Positions 47,080-56,459 of a stretch of DNA of 64,000 bases are shown piece after piece. The stretch comes from Mycobacterium sp. (GTDB taxonomy: Bacteria > Actinomycetota > Actinomycetes > Mycobacteriales > Mycobacteriaceae), in assembly GCF_029961025.1 (NCBI RefSeq), contig NZ_JASBVP010000011.1, forward strand, positions 233,045 to 297,044. Reading direction: 5' to 3'. The notes beneath the pieces were generated by a model. The model was not told the origin of the DNA. It saw nothing but the letters and a program-made list of their open reading frames with translations, and ran no database searches. Numbering within the stretch: position 1 is the first letter of the stretch; each line of letters opens with the position of its first letter. The translations under genes were made by a program, and so were the position numbers.

Positions 47080-47948
47080 TGGTCGGCCTCGATTCCGGCG
47101 AACAGATCGGTTTCGGGAAGTGTCACCACCACCCGTGAGCGCGCCAACTCGAACTCCTCGGTGGGCCACAACCGCTGCTGCCAGGCAATCGGTGCGGCGA
47201 AGAAATCGCCTTCCGGGTCGATCTGGGTGGCGTGCGCCCGCAGTGCGGCATCACGCCGGCCGAAATACGCCGAGCATTCCACCCGCGTCGTCACCCGGTC
47301 GGCCGAGACGTCGTGCTCGGGATCCCACTGTGCCAGCCATTGCCCGAAGGGGCCCTCCCGGCCATGTTTGGCGAACTCGTCGTGCAGCAGCTGGATACGT
47401 TGCCGCAGAAAGCCGTGATTGTAGTACAGCTTGGACACCGCCCATGGCGCACCGACGTCCGGGAAGCGATGCGGGTCCGCGGCCGCCTCGTAGGCGGCGA
47501 TCGATACCTGGTGGCAGCGGATGTGGTCGGGATGCGGATAACCACCGTTTTCGTCGTAGGTGATCATCACGTGCGGGCGGAACTCGCGCACCACCCGCAC
47601 CAGCGCTTCGGTCGCCACCTCGAGCGGCACCAGCGCGAACGAATCCTCCGGCAACGGGGGCGGCGGGTCGCCCTTGGGCAGCCCGGAGTCGATGAAACCC
47701 AACCACCTGTGCTCCACCCCGAGGATCTCGGCCGCCTTGGCCATCTCGTCGCGGCGGATCTCGGCGATGCGCCCGTGCACCTCGGGCAGGTCCATCGCCG
47801 GGTTGAGGATCTCGCCGCGTTCACCCCCGGTCAGCGTCACCACCAGCACGCGGTGGCCCTCGTCGGCATACCGGGCAAGGGTAGCGGCGCCCTTGCTGGA
47901 CTCGTCGTCCGGGTGGGCGTGCACCGCCATCAACCGCAGTCCGTTCAC
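47076..47948 (-). CDS. mca: Mycothiol S-conjugate amidase
   Basis: The 290-residue zinc enzyme cuts mycothiol-toxin conjugates into glucosaminyl-inositol and an exported mercapturic acid. Metal ligands: [20 protein letters not shown] near the N-terminus and [19 protein letters not shown] (about 140). The family's [20 protein letters not shown] is intact. The GTG at 47948 opens the gene; its stop overlaps the next gene. Orthologue of Rv1082. Confidence 0.95.
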   Translation of the reverse strand: MNGLRLMAVHAHPDDESSKGAATLARYADEGHRVLVVTLTGGERGEILNPAMDLPEVHGRIAEIRRDEMAKAAEILGVEHRWLGFIDSGLPKGDPPPPLPEDSFALVPLEVATEALVRVVREFRPHVMITYDENGGYPHPDHIRCHQVSIAAYEAAADPHRFPDVGAPWAVSKLYYNHGFLRQRIQLLHDEFAKHGREGPFGQWLAQWDPEHDVSADRVTTRVECSAYFGRRDAALRAHATQIDPEGDFFAAPIAWQQRLWPTEEFELARSRVVVTLPETDLFAGIEADQ

Positions 47949-48391
47949 GTCCGCCTGTCCGTCTGCTGTGCGACCGCCGGTCCCATAGCTTCAATTTTCA
48001 TCGTTACATCTCGTCGACCAGGGTTAGCAACTCGGCGTGAACCCGCCGGACCGCTAAACCACCGGGGCAGTGACGATGATTTTAAAATCCGGCGCGCCGC
48101 CGGCGGCCCACCCTCGCCCTCCCCGTTCGGTTCCTGACGCCGGGGCGTTTCGGTAGCGGCCGCCGCGCATGAAGACCCCGGACCATGAAGGCACCACGCC
48201 TGGGCCCGGCGCGGTGGTAGCATCTTAATCGCACGGTTCCTCGCACTGGAGCCGTGCTCTGCGTTAGCGGCACTATGCGGCTATATGGGGAAACATCCGG
48301 CAGTACCCCACCGGCACCCTGCCTGGCAGCGAGACCACAGGTCAGCCCAGCGCGAATATCGTGGAACCAACGGCACAAGGAGCGCGACGAG
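47949..48391. other. Intergenic, mca-greA divergent region
   Basis: These 443 bases lie between mca and greA. In M. tuberculosis a DUF4307 membrane protein gene (Rv1081c) is here; I see no frame with its features on either strand, only fragments with stops. The right half should hold the greA promoter; TAGCAT near 48218 is a possible -10 element. Confidence 0.5.
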
Positions 48392-48886
48392 ATGACTGAC
48401 ACCAAGGTGACCTGGTTGACCCGGGAGGCACATGACCGACTCAAGGCCGAACTCGAGCAGTTGATCGCGAACCGTCCCGTCATTGCCGCGGAAATCAACG
48501 CCCGTCGCGAGGAGGGTGATCTGCGCGAAAACGGCGGATACCACGCGGCACGCGAGGAGCAGGGCCAACAAGAGGCCCGCATTCGTCAGCTGCAGGATCT
48601 GCTCAACAACGCCAAAGTCGGTGAGGCTCCCACGCAGTCTGGGGTGGCGCTGCCCGGCACCGTGGTCACCGTCTTTTACAACGACGACGAGTCGGACACC
48701 GAAACGTTCCTCATCGCCACGCGCCAAGAAGGCGTCAACGACGGCAAGCTCGAGGTGTACTCGCCGAACTCGCCGCTGGGTCGCGCGTTGCTCAACGCCA
48801 AGGTGGGCGAGAGCCGCACTTACCAGGTACCCAATGGCAACACCGTCAAGGTGACCTTGGTCAGCGCAGAGCCGTACCGCGGCTAG
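48392..48886 (+). CDS. greA: Transcript cleavage factor GreA
   Basis: The 164-residue factor rescues backtracked RNA polymerase by stimulating cleavage of the nascent RNA. The N-terminal coiled coil runs about 5-75, with the acidic tip in [20 protein letters not shown] and [18 protein letters not shown]; the C-terminal FKBP-like domain ends [20 protein letters not shown]. The ATG at 48392 follows AAGGAGCG; the frame upstream to 48254 is not conserved. Orthologue of Rv1080c. Confidence 0.95.
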   Translation: MTDTKVTWLTREAHDRLKAELEQLIANRPVIAAEINARREEGDLRENGGYHAAREEQGQQEARIRQLQDLLNNAKVGEAPTQSGVALPGTVVTVFYNDDESDTETFLIATRQEGVNDGKLEVYSPNSPLGRALLNAKVGESRTYQVPNGNTVKVTLVSAEPYRG

Positions 48887-48977
48887 TCGGGGGTATGCTG
48901 CTTCACCCGCTGACCCGGAAGGGACGCGGGGTGGCTGGGGAGTCCGGGCTGCGAACCATCTCGCGCGTGCGCGGCCG

Positions 48978-50147
48978 CTAACCGAGGGCCTGTTCGAGAT
49001 CGGCCAGCAGATCGGCGACATCCTCGATGCCCACGGATAATCGCACCAGGTCGTCGGGTACTTGCAACCGGGAGCCGGCCGTGGAGGCGTGGGTCATTGC
49101 GGCCGGGTACTCGATCAGCGATTCGACGCCACCCAACGACTCGGCCAAGATGAACACCGAAGTGTTCGCGCACAACGCCTCGGCGGCTTTCCGGCCACCC
49201 CGCATCCGGGCTGACACCATGCCGCCAAAACCGCGCATCTGTCGCGCTGCGACCCGGTGGCCCGGGTGGTTGGGCAGACCCGGATACAGCACGGTGTCGA
49301 CCGAACGGTGTCCGGCAAGGAATTCCGCGACGGCGGCGGCGTTTTCGCTATGCCGTTGCATCCGCAGCACCAGCGTCTTGAGGCCACGCATAACCAGGTA
49401 GGCGTCAAAGGGGCCGGGAACCGCTCCGGCCGAGTTTTGTAGAAAGCCAAACGCGGTGTCTAGCTCTTCGTCGTTGGTGATGAGCGCACCCCCCACTACG
49501 TCGGAGTGCCCACCGATGTACTTCGTGGTGGAGTGCAACACGACGTCGGCGCCGAGCGTCAACGGCTGTTGCAGCGCGGGTGACGCAAACGTGTTGTCCA
49601 CCAACACCTTCGCTGAGTTTTTCCGGCCGATCTCGGCGATCGCCGCGATATCGGCGATTGACAGCAAGGGGTTGGTGGGTGTTTCCACCCAAATCAGCCG
49701 GGTTCGCGGCCTGAGCGCCGCGCGCACCGCATCGAGATCGTAGAGCGGAACCGGCGTGTACTCGATATGCCACTGGGTAAACACCTTGTCGATCAACCGG
49801 AACGTGCCGCCGTAGGCGTCGTCGGGGATGATCACGTGGTCTTCGGGCCGTAGCAACGCGCGCAGAGCGCAGTCCTCGGCCGCCATCCCGGAACTGAACG
49901 CGCGGCCGAACGCGCCCTCCTCGACGGCCGCCAACGCCGCTTCCAGTGCAGACCGGGTGGGGTTGGCGCTGCGCGAGTATTCAAATCCGCCCCGCAGTCT
50001 CCCGACGCCGTCTTGGGCGAAGGTGCTGCTGGTGTAAATCGGGGAGTTCACCGCTCCGGTCGACGGGTCCGGCCGGTAGCCGGCGTGGATGGCGCGGGTG
50101 GCCAAACCGGTCAACCTTCGGTCAGCCGCACTGGGGTGTTCGCTCAT
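48978..50147 (-). CDS. metB: Cystathionine gamma-synthase
   Basis: The 389-residue PLP enzyme couples O-succinylhomoserine (or the acetyl ester) to cysteine. FATRAIHAGYRPD-like start (GLATRAIHAGYRPDPSTGAV), EYSRSANPTRSALEAALAAV, DAYGGTFRLIDKVFTQWHIE, and the PLP lysine in VLHSTTKYIGGHSDVVGG are typical of the Cys/Met metabolism family. Orthologue of Rv1079. Together with cbs nearby it links methionine and cysteine synthesis. Confidence 0.93.
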   Translation of the reverse strand: MSEHPSAADRRLTGLATRAIHAGYRPDPSTGAVNSPIYTSSTFAQDGVGRLRGGFEYSRSANPTRSALEAALAAVEEGAFGRAFSSGMAAEDCALRALLRPEDHVIIPDDAYGGTFRLIDKVFTQWHIEYTPVPLYDLDAVRAALRPRTRLIWVETPTNPLLSIADIAAIAEIGRKNSAKVLVDNTFASPALQQPLTLGADVVLHSTTKYIGGHSDVVGGALITNDEELDTAFGFLQNSAGAVPGPFDAYLVMRGLKTLVLRMQRHSENAAAVAEFLAGHRSVDTVLYPGLPNHPGHRVAARQMRGFGGMVSARMRGGRKAAEALCANTSVFILAESLGGVESLIEYPAAMTHASTAGSRLQVPDDLVRLSVGIEDVADLLADLEQALG

Positions 50148-50219
50148 TGGCGGTCAGCCTAATCGGTCGGGTCACCACACCGTCGGGCAGGCGTGCGCGG
50201 TACCGCCACGGCCGGACGG

Positions 50220-50525
50220 CTAACGGAGCTTGCGTCCGTGCGCGTCGGTGACCGTCCCGGTGAACATCATCACCGCGTCGATCAACGCCCACACCCCGAC
50301 GCCGAACAAAAGGTTGCCGGATCACGCCCATAGGGGGCCTCCGGATCAACGCCGTAGCCCGGCCCGGGATAGCCGGGGTACCCGTATGGCTGGCCCGGAT
50401 ACGCCGGGTATCCCCACGGCGGCGGCCCGAGGGGACTCGGATACCCATAGGGTTGCGGTTGCCGCCGTTCCGGCGGCCAAGCCGGCGGCTCTCCGGGTGG
50501 TGTCGGCATGCTTTCAACCTCCATT
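50220..50525 (-). pseudogene. Broken TM2-domain, Pro/Tyr-rich membrane protein gene
   Basis: From ATG 50525 (or 50510) the frame reads MPTPPGEPPAWPPERRQPQP with YGYPGYPGPGYG repeats to APYGRDPATF, then ends in another frame at 50288. A second frame resumes at once as NLLFGVGVWALIDAVMMFTG, TVTDAHGRKLR, stop at 50220, which is the C-terminal end of a TM2 domain. Intact relatives have, between these parts, SDKSKLVAGLLQI-like sequence with the first membrane helix. About 45-60 residues are missing and the frame is shifted at the junction near 50325. The gene sits beside pra, where related Pro-rich membrane genes occur. Confidence 0.7.
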
Positions 50526-50601
50526 TCGTTGTTTTGTCGCATTGTTTTGCTGCATCCACAGCGGCAATTCGACCCCGTGCCGCTCGGTAGAACGCCAATG
50601 G

Positions 50602-51246
50602 TCAGCGCCGGATAGGAAGGCAAACGGTCGACATGATCTTGTCGGCCAGGGTTTGCCGCTTCGGATCCCAGAGCGGAAACAATAAACCGATGCCGAGGCT
50701 GATGACGTCGACGCAATGCGCGACCGCCCGCAGGATGGATAATGCGAAGCCGATCGGCTCGCCGGTGTTCTCGCTGACCACCCTGAATCTCAGCACCGAC
50801 TTCCCGATACTTGAGCCGGTGGTTCCCTGGCGGTAGCCGTAGTTCCAGAGCAGGTAGCCTGACGCCGCCAGCGCCGCCAACCACATCGCGGTCATACCCA
50901 CCGGGGAAAATCCGGTGGCGCAGTACTGCGCGACATTGAACGGCGAGACATCGGTGATACATGCCGTCTGCTGCGTGGCGAACAGCACCAGAAAGCCGCC
51001 CCCAATGATGACGCCGTAGGGGATGGAGTCGATGAGAAACGCCAGCACCCGAGTGAACCACGACACGTAGGCCTCCGGCGGCAGGGCGCGCACCAGCGGG
51101 CCGGGCGCGGGCGGCACCGGCCCGCCCGCGGCGGGGGGCGGCGGAGGGTAGCCGCCCGGGGGCGGTGGCGGCAGCGGCGGGTTAGCACCTCCCGGGGGTG
51201 GAGGAGCCGAATGATCACCGGGCGGCCGAGGCGGTTGCTCAGGCAT
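50602..51246 (-). CDS. pra: RDD-family proline-rich antigen homologue
   Basis: The 214-residue protein has a Pro/Gly-rich N-terminus (residues 1-65) and an RDD membrane domain: YVSWFTRVLAFLIDSIPYGV (Arg and Asp-Asp pattern), GYLLWNYGYRQGTTGSSIGK, KSVLRFRVVSENTGEPIGFA and LLFPLWDPKRQTLADKIMST. This is the Pra (Rv1078, '36 kDa antigen') type. The ATG at 51246 has GGGAGG five bases upstream; a GTG at 51252 adds two residues. It begins 180 bases beyond the cbs stop, on the same strand. Confidence 0.88.
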   Translation of the reverse strand: MPEQPPRPPGDHSAPPPPGGANPPLPPPPPGGYPPPPPAAGGPVPPAPGPLVRALPPEAYVSWFTRVLAFLIDSIPYGVIIGGGFLVLFATQQTACITDVSPFNVAQYCATGFSPVGMTAMWLAALAASGYLLWNYGYRQGTTGSSIGKSVLRFRVVSENTGEPIGFALSILRAVAHCVDVISLGIGLLFPLWDPKRQTLADKIMSTVCLPIRR

Positions 51247-51431
51247 GGACACCTCCCAAAACGAAGGGATTCGGCCGCATCACACTACCGTCAGCAACCA
51301 CTCCCGTTCCCGCGGCCACCGCCGGAAACGGGCGGCTCGGCGCATCCGGTGACCACCGCAGCGCGGTCGCCGGGAGCAGCGCCGCAGGGAGCGGTTTTGT
51401 AGCCGAATTAATTTGCCAAACAATCGCCTGG

Positions 51432-52826
51432 CTATCCCCGTCGGGGGGGCTCAGAGAGAAAGCCCAAGAGGTCGTGGCGGGTGATGACGCCTATCGGCTT
51501 GCCGTCCTCCACCACCATCAACGCATCACAGTCCCGCAGCGCCTTAGCGGCCGCACCGACCAACTCACCCGCTCCGATCATCGGCAACGGCGGGCTCATG
51601 TGCAGCCGGACGGCGTCCGCGAGCTTGGCCCGCCCCTCGAAGACGGCCGACAGCAGTTCGCGTTCGGACACGCTGCCGGCGACCTCACCGGCCATCACCG
51701 GCGGCTCCGCGCCAACCACGGGCATCTGGGATACCCCGTACTCGCGCAGGATGCCGATCGCGTCGCGTACCGTCTCCGAGGGATGGGTGTGCACCAGGTC
51801 GGGCAGCTCACCGGATTTTCCGCGTAACACGTCACCGACCGTGGGCTGTTCACGGGATCCGTCGAGCCTGCTGCGTAAAAAGCCGTAGGAGGACATCCAC
51901 GCGTCGTTGAAGATCTTCGACATGTATCCGCGCCCGCCGTCGGGAAGCAGCACGACGATCAACGCGTCGGCACCGGCCCGCTCGGCCACTTTGAGCGCCG
52001 CCACCACCGCCATGCCGCACGACCCGCCGACCAGCAAGGCCTCTTCACGCGCCAACCTCCTGGTCATGTCGAACGAATCGGCGTCGGACACCGCGATAAT
52101 CTCGTCGGGCACGCTGGGGTCGTAGGCCGCGGGCCAGAAATCCTCACCGACGCCCTCCACCAGGTAAGGCCGTCCGCTGCCGCCCGAATACACCGAACCC
52201 TCGGGGTCGACGCCGATGACCCGCACGGCACCGCCCGAGATCTCCTTGAGGTAGCGGCCGGCACCGGTGATCGTGCCGCCGGTGCCGATGCCGGCGACGA
52301 AATGTGTGACCTTGCCGTCGGTGTCGGCCCAGATCTCGGGGCCGGTGGTCTCGTAATGGCTCGCGGGCCCCGCCGGGTTGGAGTACTGATCCGGCTTCCA
52401 GGCGCCGGGTATCTCGGTGGCCAGCCGGTTGGACACGCTGTAATAGCTGTCGGGGTGTTCGGGCGGCACCGAGGTCGGGCACACCACCACCTCGGCGCCG
52501 TAGGCGCGCAACACATTTTGCTTGTCCTCGCTGACCTTGTCGGGGCAGACGAACACGCACTTGTAGCCCCGGTGCTGCGCGACCAGGGCCAGTCCGACAC
52601 CGGTGTTGCCCGAAGTGGGCTCGACGATGGTGCCGCCAGGCTGGAGCTGCCCGCTGGCCTCGGCGGCGTCGATCATCTTCACCGCGATCCGGTCCTTGCA
52701 GCTCAAGCCGGGGTTGAGGTACTCCACCTTGGCCACCACGGTGCCCACCCCGGGGGGGACGACAGAATTCAACCGGACCAGTGGGGTGTTGCCGATGAGT
52801 TCACTGATGTGCCGCGCGATCCGCAT
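51432..52826 (-). CDS. cbs: Cystathionine beta-synthase
   Basis: The 464-residue PLP enzyme condenses serine (or O-acetylserine-like substrates) with homocysteine. NPGLSCKDRIAVKMIDAAEA carries the PLP lysine; EPTSGNTGVGLALVAQHRGY and GTGGTITGAGRYLKEIS bind the cofactor. Two CBS domains fill residues about 340-460 (VRDAIGILREYGVSQMPVVG, KALRDCDALMVVEDGKPIGV) and should respond to a nucleotide or SAM. No heme-binding N-terminal extension is present. Orthologue of Rv1077. Confidence 0.95.
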   Translation of the reverse strand: MRIARHISELIGNTPLVRLNSVVPPGVGTVVAKVEYLNPGLSCKDRIAVKMIDAAEASGQLQPGGTIVEPTSGNTGVGLALVAQHRGYKCVFVCPDKVSEDKQNVLRAYGAEVVVCPTSVPPEHPDSYYSVSNRLATEIPGAWKPDQYSNPAGPASHYETTGPEIWADTDGKVTHFVAGIGTGGTITGAGRYLKEISGGAVRVIGVDPEGSVYSGGSGRPYLVEGVGEDFWPAAYDPSVPDEIIAVSDADSFDMTRRLAREEALLVGGSCGMAVVAALKVAERAGADALIVVLLPDGGRGYMSKIFNDAWMSSYGFLRSRLDGSREQPTVGDVLRGKSGELPDLVHTHPSETVRDAIGILREYGVSQMPVVGAEPPVMAGEVAGSVSERELLSAVFEGRAKLADAVRLHMSPPLPMIGAGELVGAAAKALRDCDALMVVEDGKPIGVITRHDLLGFLSEPPRRG

Positions 52827-52859
52827 GCCAGTATCGTCCCAGGCGACACCGCCGAATTA

Positions 52860-53936
52860 TTATCCGGTGGCCTCGCGGACTGTACTCGCGGTGGCCTCGC
52901 GGATGTACTCGCCGATTTGCCGCAGCGAGCGGGTGGCCTCCGGCACGACCGGCGCGGCCAGCTGGAAGTCGTGAATTTGACCGGGCCAGATTCGCACCTC
53001 GGTGGGGATGCCGGCGGCCGCGAGTCTGCATGCCGCCAGCTGCGCGTCGTGCAGCAGCACCTCGGACCCGGAAACATGGATCAATGTCCGCGGCAAGCCG
53101 GGTTCGCTGTGCTCCAGTGGTTCATAGAGCTCCTCTGGCTCGCCGTTGACGGGGTGCTTGCCGGCGGCCCGGGCCACCAGTGCGACCAGCGCGTCGAAGG
53201 CCTTCGCCGGGAACATCGCGTCGGTCTTGATGTTGGGGTGCGCCTGCTTGGCCTCCTTGGCCAGCTGCATCAGCGGGGAGATCGCCACCAGGGCGGCCGG
53301 TCGCTCGTCGTCTTGCTGCAGCCGTTGGGCGAGTGCGAGCGCAAGATAGCCGCCCGCGGAATCGCCGGCCAGCACGATCTGCTCCGGCTCGTAGCCGCGT
53401 ACCCGCAGCCACCGGTAGGCGTCGTGGCAGTCGTCGAGAGCTGCACCGACCGAGTGCCTGGGGATCAACCGGTAGTCGACCACCAGCACCGGCGAGTCGG
53501 CGAACTTCGAGAGCGCGGTGACCACCCTGCTGTGCGAGTTGGCACCGCAGGTGAGGAAGGCGCCGCCGTGCAGGTAGAGCACCACCCTGCGGTTGCCGTC
53601 CGCGGGCAGCACTCCCGGCGCGCGGACCAGCAGCGCGGAGGCGTGAGGCAACGCTACCGTCGCCCGGAGTGCGCTCGGAGCGGGCAGCAAGGCCCGACAC
53701 GCGAGGTCGACGAGGCCGAACGGCCACGGCAGCTGGGGAATGCGGCTGCAAACGGCCACGGCCGGGCGGATCGTCAGCCGCGAGGCGAGCCACACCAGGC
53801 GGCCGGCGAGGCTGGGTCCCGTCTCGATGACCTCGGCAGGAACCCCATCGCCGAGCGCACGCATGCGTCTTTGCAGGAAGTCACCCGAGCGAGCGGCGTT
53901 GCGGGATAAGACGGATGCCGTGGCCGGTGCGGTCAT
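52860..53936 (-). CDS. lipU: HSL-family lipase/esterase LipU
   Basis: The 358-residue alpha/beta hydrolase of the hormone-sensitive lipase group has LYLHGGAFLTCGANSHS (oxyanion HGG), VLAGDSAGGYLALALAQ (nucleophile Ser in GDSAGG), the acid in VSGSEVLLHDAQLAA and the His in GQIHDFQLAAP. Orthologue of Rv1076, with a longer N-terminus. I used the ATG at 53936; a later start near MRALGDGVPAEV would give a length closer to the M. tuberculosis form. Confidence 0.88.
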   Translation of the reverse strand: MTAPATASVLSRNAARSGDFLQRRMRALGDGVPAEVIETGPSLAGRLVWLASRLTIRPAVAVCSRIPQLPWPFGLVDLACRALLPAPSALRATVALPHASALLVRAPGVLPADGNRRVVLYLHGGAFLTCGANSHSRVVTALSKFADSPVLVVDYRLIPRHSVGAALDDCHDAYRWLRVRGYEPEQIVLAGDSAGGYLALALAQRLQQDDERPAALVAISPLMQLAKEAKQAHPNIKTDAMFPAKAFDALVALVARAAGKHPVNGEPEELYEPLEHSEPGLPRTLIHVSGSEVLLHDAQLAACRLAAAGIPTEVRIWPGQIHDFQLAAPVVPEATRSLRQIGEYIREATASTVREATG

Positions 53937-54045
53937 GCTCAACACTTTCTACGCCGTTGTAGTCACGGGGTAGCAGAGCGCCCCGTTCGGGGAAGCCCTG
54001 CGGCACACCCCACACGAGGCGCTCAGCCAACCCCGCAGAGTTAGC

Positions 54046-54051
54046 TTGACA
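54046..54051 (+). promoter_or_regulatory. Possible -35 element before the Rv1075c-like gene
   Basis: TTGACA occurs in an AT-rich patch within the 229-base gap between lipU and the GTG at 54166. No clean -10 hexamer stands at the right spacing (GATCAA is the nearest), so the assignment is weak. Confidence 0.25.
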
Positions 54052-54165
54052 TGGACAAAAATTTCAACGATCAAAGAGTCTGATTCGATACCACTTTCGA
54101 ACCGCTTCGTAATCGCCCCGCCACGGCTGCCGGGTTGTCGGCCGTGGCCGACCTAAACTGGTCGG

Positions 54166-55107
54166 GTGGACATTCGTGTGCCACGGCGTTCGCTTCTGGC
54201 GCTGGTCGCAGCGGGTGCACTCGCGTCCACGGGCACCGCATACGTGGGCGCCCGCAACCTGCTGGTCGGCCAGGCGATACACACGCGCAGCGTCATCCCC
54301 AAGGCGTGGGACGTCCCGCCGCGCGCGGACGGGGTCTATGCCCCGGGCGGCGGACCGGTGCAGCGCTGGCAGCGCGGGACGCCTGTCGACCTGCACCTGA
54401 TGGTCTTCGGCGACTCGACAGCGACCGGGTACGGCTGCCGCAACGCCGACGAGGTTCCCGGGGTCCTGATCGCACGCGGACTTGCCGAGCAGACCGGCAA
54501 ACGCGTCCGATTGAGCACCAAGGCTATCGTCGGCGCTACCTCGAAAGGGTTGTCCGGCCAGGTCGACGCGATGTTCGTGGCCGGGCCGCCGCCGGATGCG
54601 GCGGTGATCATGATCGGCGCCAACGACGTCACGGCGCTCAACGGCGTCGGCGCGTCGGCGCGCCGGCTCGGTGCCGCGGTACGGCGGCTGCGCTCCAGCG
54701 GGGCGGTGGTGGTCGTGGGAACCTGCCCGGATTTCGGGGTTATCACGGTGATCCCGCAGCCGCTGCGCTGGCTGGCCCGCACCCGCGGCCTACGTCTCGC
54801 CCGCGCGCAGGCCGCCGCCGTCCAGGCCGCCGGTGGGGTGCCGGTGCCGCTCGCGGATCTGCTGGCGCCGCACTTCCGGCGCGCCCCGGAGCGGCTGTTG
54901 TCCGAGGACCGCTATCACCCGTCGGCGGCCGGGTATGCGCTCGCGGCTGATCAGCTGCTGCCCGCGCTGTGTCAGGCGCTGGGCCAGCCGATGGGCGGGC
55001 TGACCTCCGCCCTGCGCGGTCGCCGACGAGTCGGCATCGTGTCGCGGCTGTGGCGCCGCTCCACGACCGGGGTGCCCGCCCCGGTGGTCGCACCCGCCGC
55101 CGGCTAG
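54166..55107 (+). CDS. Exported SGNH esterase (Rv1075c-like)
   Basis: The 313-residue protein begins with a signal or anchor segment (PRRSLLALVAAGALASTGTA) and carries an SGNH fold: LMVFGDSTATGYG (Ser block, about residue 80), AIVGATSKGLSGQVD (Gly), VIMIGANDVTAL (Asn) and LSEDRYHPSAAGYALAADQL (Asp-His). The orthologue Rv1075c is described as a cell-associated esterase. GTG start at 54166; fadA3 starts 58 bases after its stop, so cotranscription is likely. Confidence 0.88.
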   Translation: MDIRVPRRSLLALVAAGALASTGTAYVGARNLLVGQAIHTRSVIPKAWDVPPRADGVYAPGGGPVQRWQRGTPVDLHLMVFGDSTATGYGCRNADEVPGVLIARGLAEQTGKRVRLSTKAIVGATSKGLSGQVDAMFVAGPPPDAAVIMIGANDVTALNGVGASARRLGAAVRRLRSSGAVVVVGTCPDFGVITVIPQPLRWLARTRGLRLARAQAAAVQAAGGVPVPLADLLAPHFRRAPERLLSEDRYHPSAAGYALAADQLLPALCQALGQPMGGLTSALRGRRRVGIVSRLWRRSTTGVPAPVVAPAAG

Positions 55108-55165
55108 CGGCTAGATTCGGTCCGCGCACACCCGCGCTGGACTCGAACCGTAAGGAGGAGCCGTC

Positions 55166-56383
55166 GTGCCGGAAGCCGTCATTGTGTCGACCGCCCGTTC
55201 CCCGATCGGCCGCGCCGTCAAGGGGTCGCTGGTGAGCATCCGGCCGGATGATCTTGCCGCCCAGATGGTGCGGGCCGCCCTCGACAAGGTACCCGCGCTG
55301 AACCCCCGCGAGATCGACGACCTGATGATGGGTTGCGGCCTGCCGGGAGGCGAGTCGGGTTTCAACATCGGTCGGGTGGTGGCCGTCATGCTCGGCTATG
55401 ACTTCTTGCCGGGCACCACCGTCACGCGCTACTGCTCGTCGTCGCTGCAAACCACCCGCATGGCTTTTCACGCGATCAAGGCCGGTGAGGGCGACGTGTT
55501 TATCTCCGCCGGGGTGGAGACGGTGTCCCGATACGGCAAAGGTAACTCAGACTCGTGGCCGGACACCAAAAACCCGCTGTTCAACGAGGCCCAGGAGCGC
55601 TCGGCGGCGGCCGCCGAGGGTGCCGACGAATGGCATGATCCGCGCGTCGACGGAAAGTTGCCCGATATCTACATCGCGATGGGTCAGACCGCTGAGAATG
55701 TCGCGCTGCTCACCGGGATCAGCCGGGAGGAGCAGGACCGCTGGGGGGTGCGCAGCCAGAATCGCGCCGAGGAGGCGATCAAGAGCGGGTTTTTTGAGCG
55801 CGAGATCGTGCCGGTCACGCTGCCGGACGGCCGCGTGGTGCACACGGACGACGGGCCGCGGCCCGGAACCACCTACGAAGTGGTCAGCCAGCTCAAACCG
55901 GCGTTCCGGCCGAACGGCACCGTGACCGCCGGCAACGCCTGCCCACTCAACGACGGTGCTGCGGCGCTGGTGATCACCAGCGACAGGAAGGCCGAAGAAC
56001 TCGGCCTGACCCCGCTGGCCCGTATCGTGTCGACCGGCGTGAGCGCCCTGTCACCGGAGATCATGGGCCTGGGACCGGTTGAAGCCACCAAGAGGGCGCT
56101 CGCGCACGCCGGCATGTCGATCGGCGATATCGATCTGGTCGAGATCAACGAGGCGTTCGCGGTACAGGTGCTCGCTTCGGCCCGCGAGCTGGGGATTGAC
56201 GAGGACAAGCTGAACATCTCCGGAGGGGCGATCGCGTTAGGTCATCCGTTCGGGATGACCGGCGCCCGCATCACCGCCACCCTGCTGAACAACCTGCAGA
56301 CCTACGACAAAACGCTCGGCCTGGAAACGATGTGCGTCGGCGGCGGGCAGGGCATGGCGATGGTGCTCGAGCGGCTCGCGTAA
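55166..56383 (+). CDS. fadA3: Acetyl-CoA acetyltransferase/thiolase FadA3
   Basis: The 405-residue thiolase has all four family marks: VTRYCSSSLQTTRMAFHAIK with the acyl-binding Cys90, LVEINEAFAVQVLASARELG, GGAIALGHPFGMTGARI with the catalytic His, and TMCVGGGQGMAMVLE with the second Cys. It splits or forms beta-ketoacyl-CoA in fatty-acid metabolism. GTG start at 55166 after AAGGAGG. A strong hairpin follows its stop. Orthologue of Rv1074c. Confidence 0.94.
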   Translation: MPEAVIVSTARSPIGRAVKGSLVSIRPDDLAAQMVRAALDKVPALNPREIDDLMMGCGLPGGESGFNIGRVVAVMLGYDFLPGTTVTRYCSSSLQTTRMAFHAIKAGEGDVFISAGVETVSRYGKGNSDSWPDTKNPLFNEAQERSAAAAEGADEWHDPRVDGKLPDIYIAMGQTAENVALLTGISREEQDRWGVRSQNRAEEAIKSGFFEREIVPVTLPDGRVVHTDDGPRPGTTYEVVSQLKPAFRPNGTVTAGNACPLNDGAAALVITSDRKAEELGLTPLARIVSTGVSALSPEIMGLGPVEATKRALAHAGMSIGDIDLVEINEAFAVQVLASARELGIDEDKLNISGGAIALGHPFGMTGARITATLLNNLQTYDKTLGLETMCVGGGQGMAMVLERLA

Positions 56384-56385
56384 CG

Positions 56386-56418
56386 ACCTCGCCGCCAGGG
56401 TGCGCCTGGCGGCGAGGT
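56386..56418. terminator. Strong bidirectional hairpin terminator
   Basis: acctcgccgccagg, loop gtgcg, cctggcggcgaggt: a perfect 14-pair stem two bases after the fadA3 stop, followed by ttg on the right. It lies between convergent fadA3 and the Bax1-I gene and should end both transcripts. Confidence 0.85.
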
Positions 56419-56459
56419 TTGCAGCGTGTCGCGGGGCTGGTTGTACTCTCGCGAGCCGG

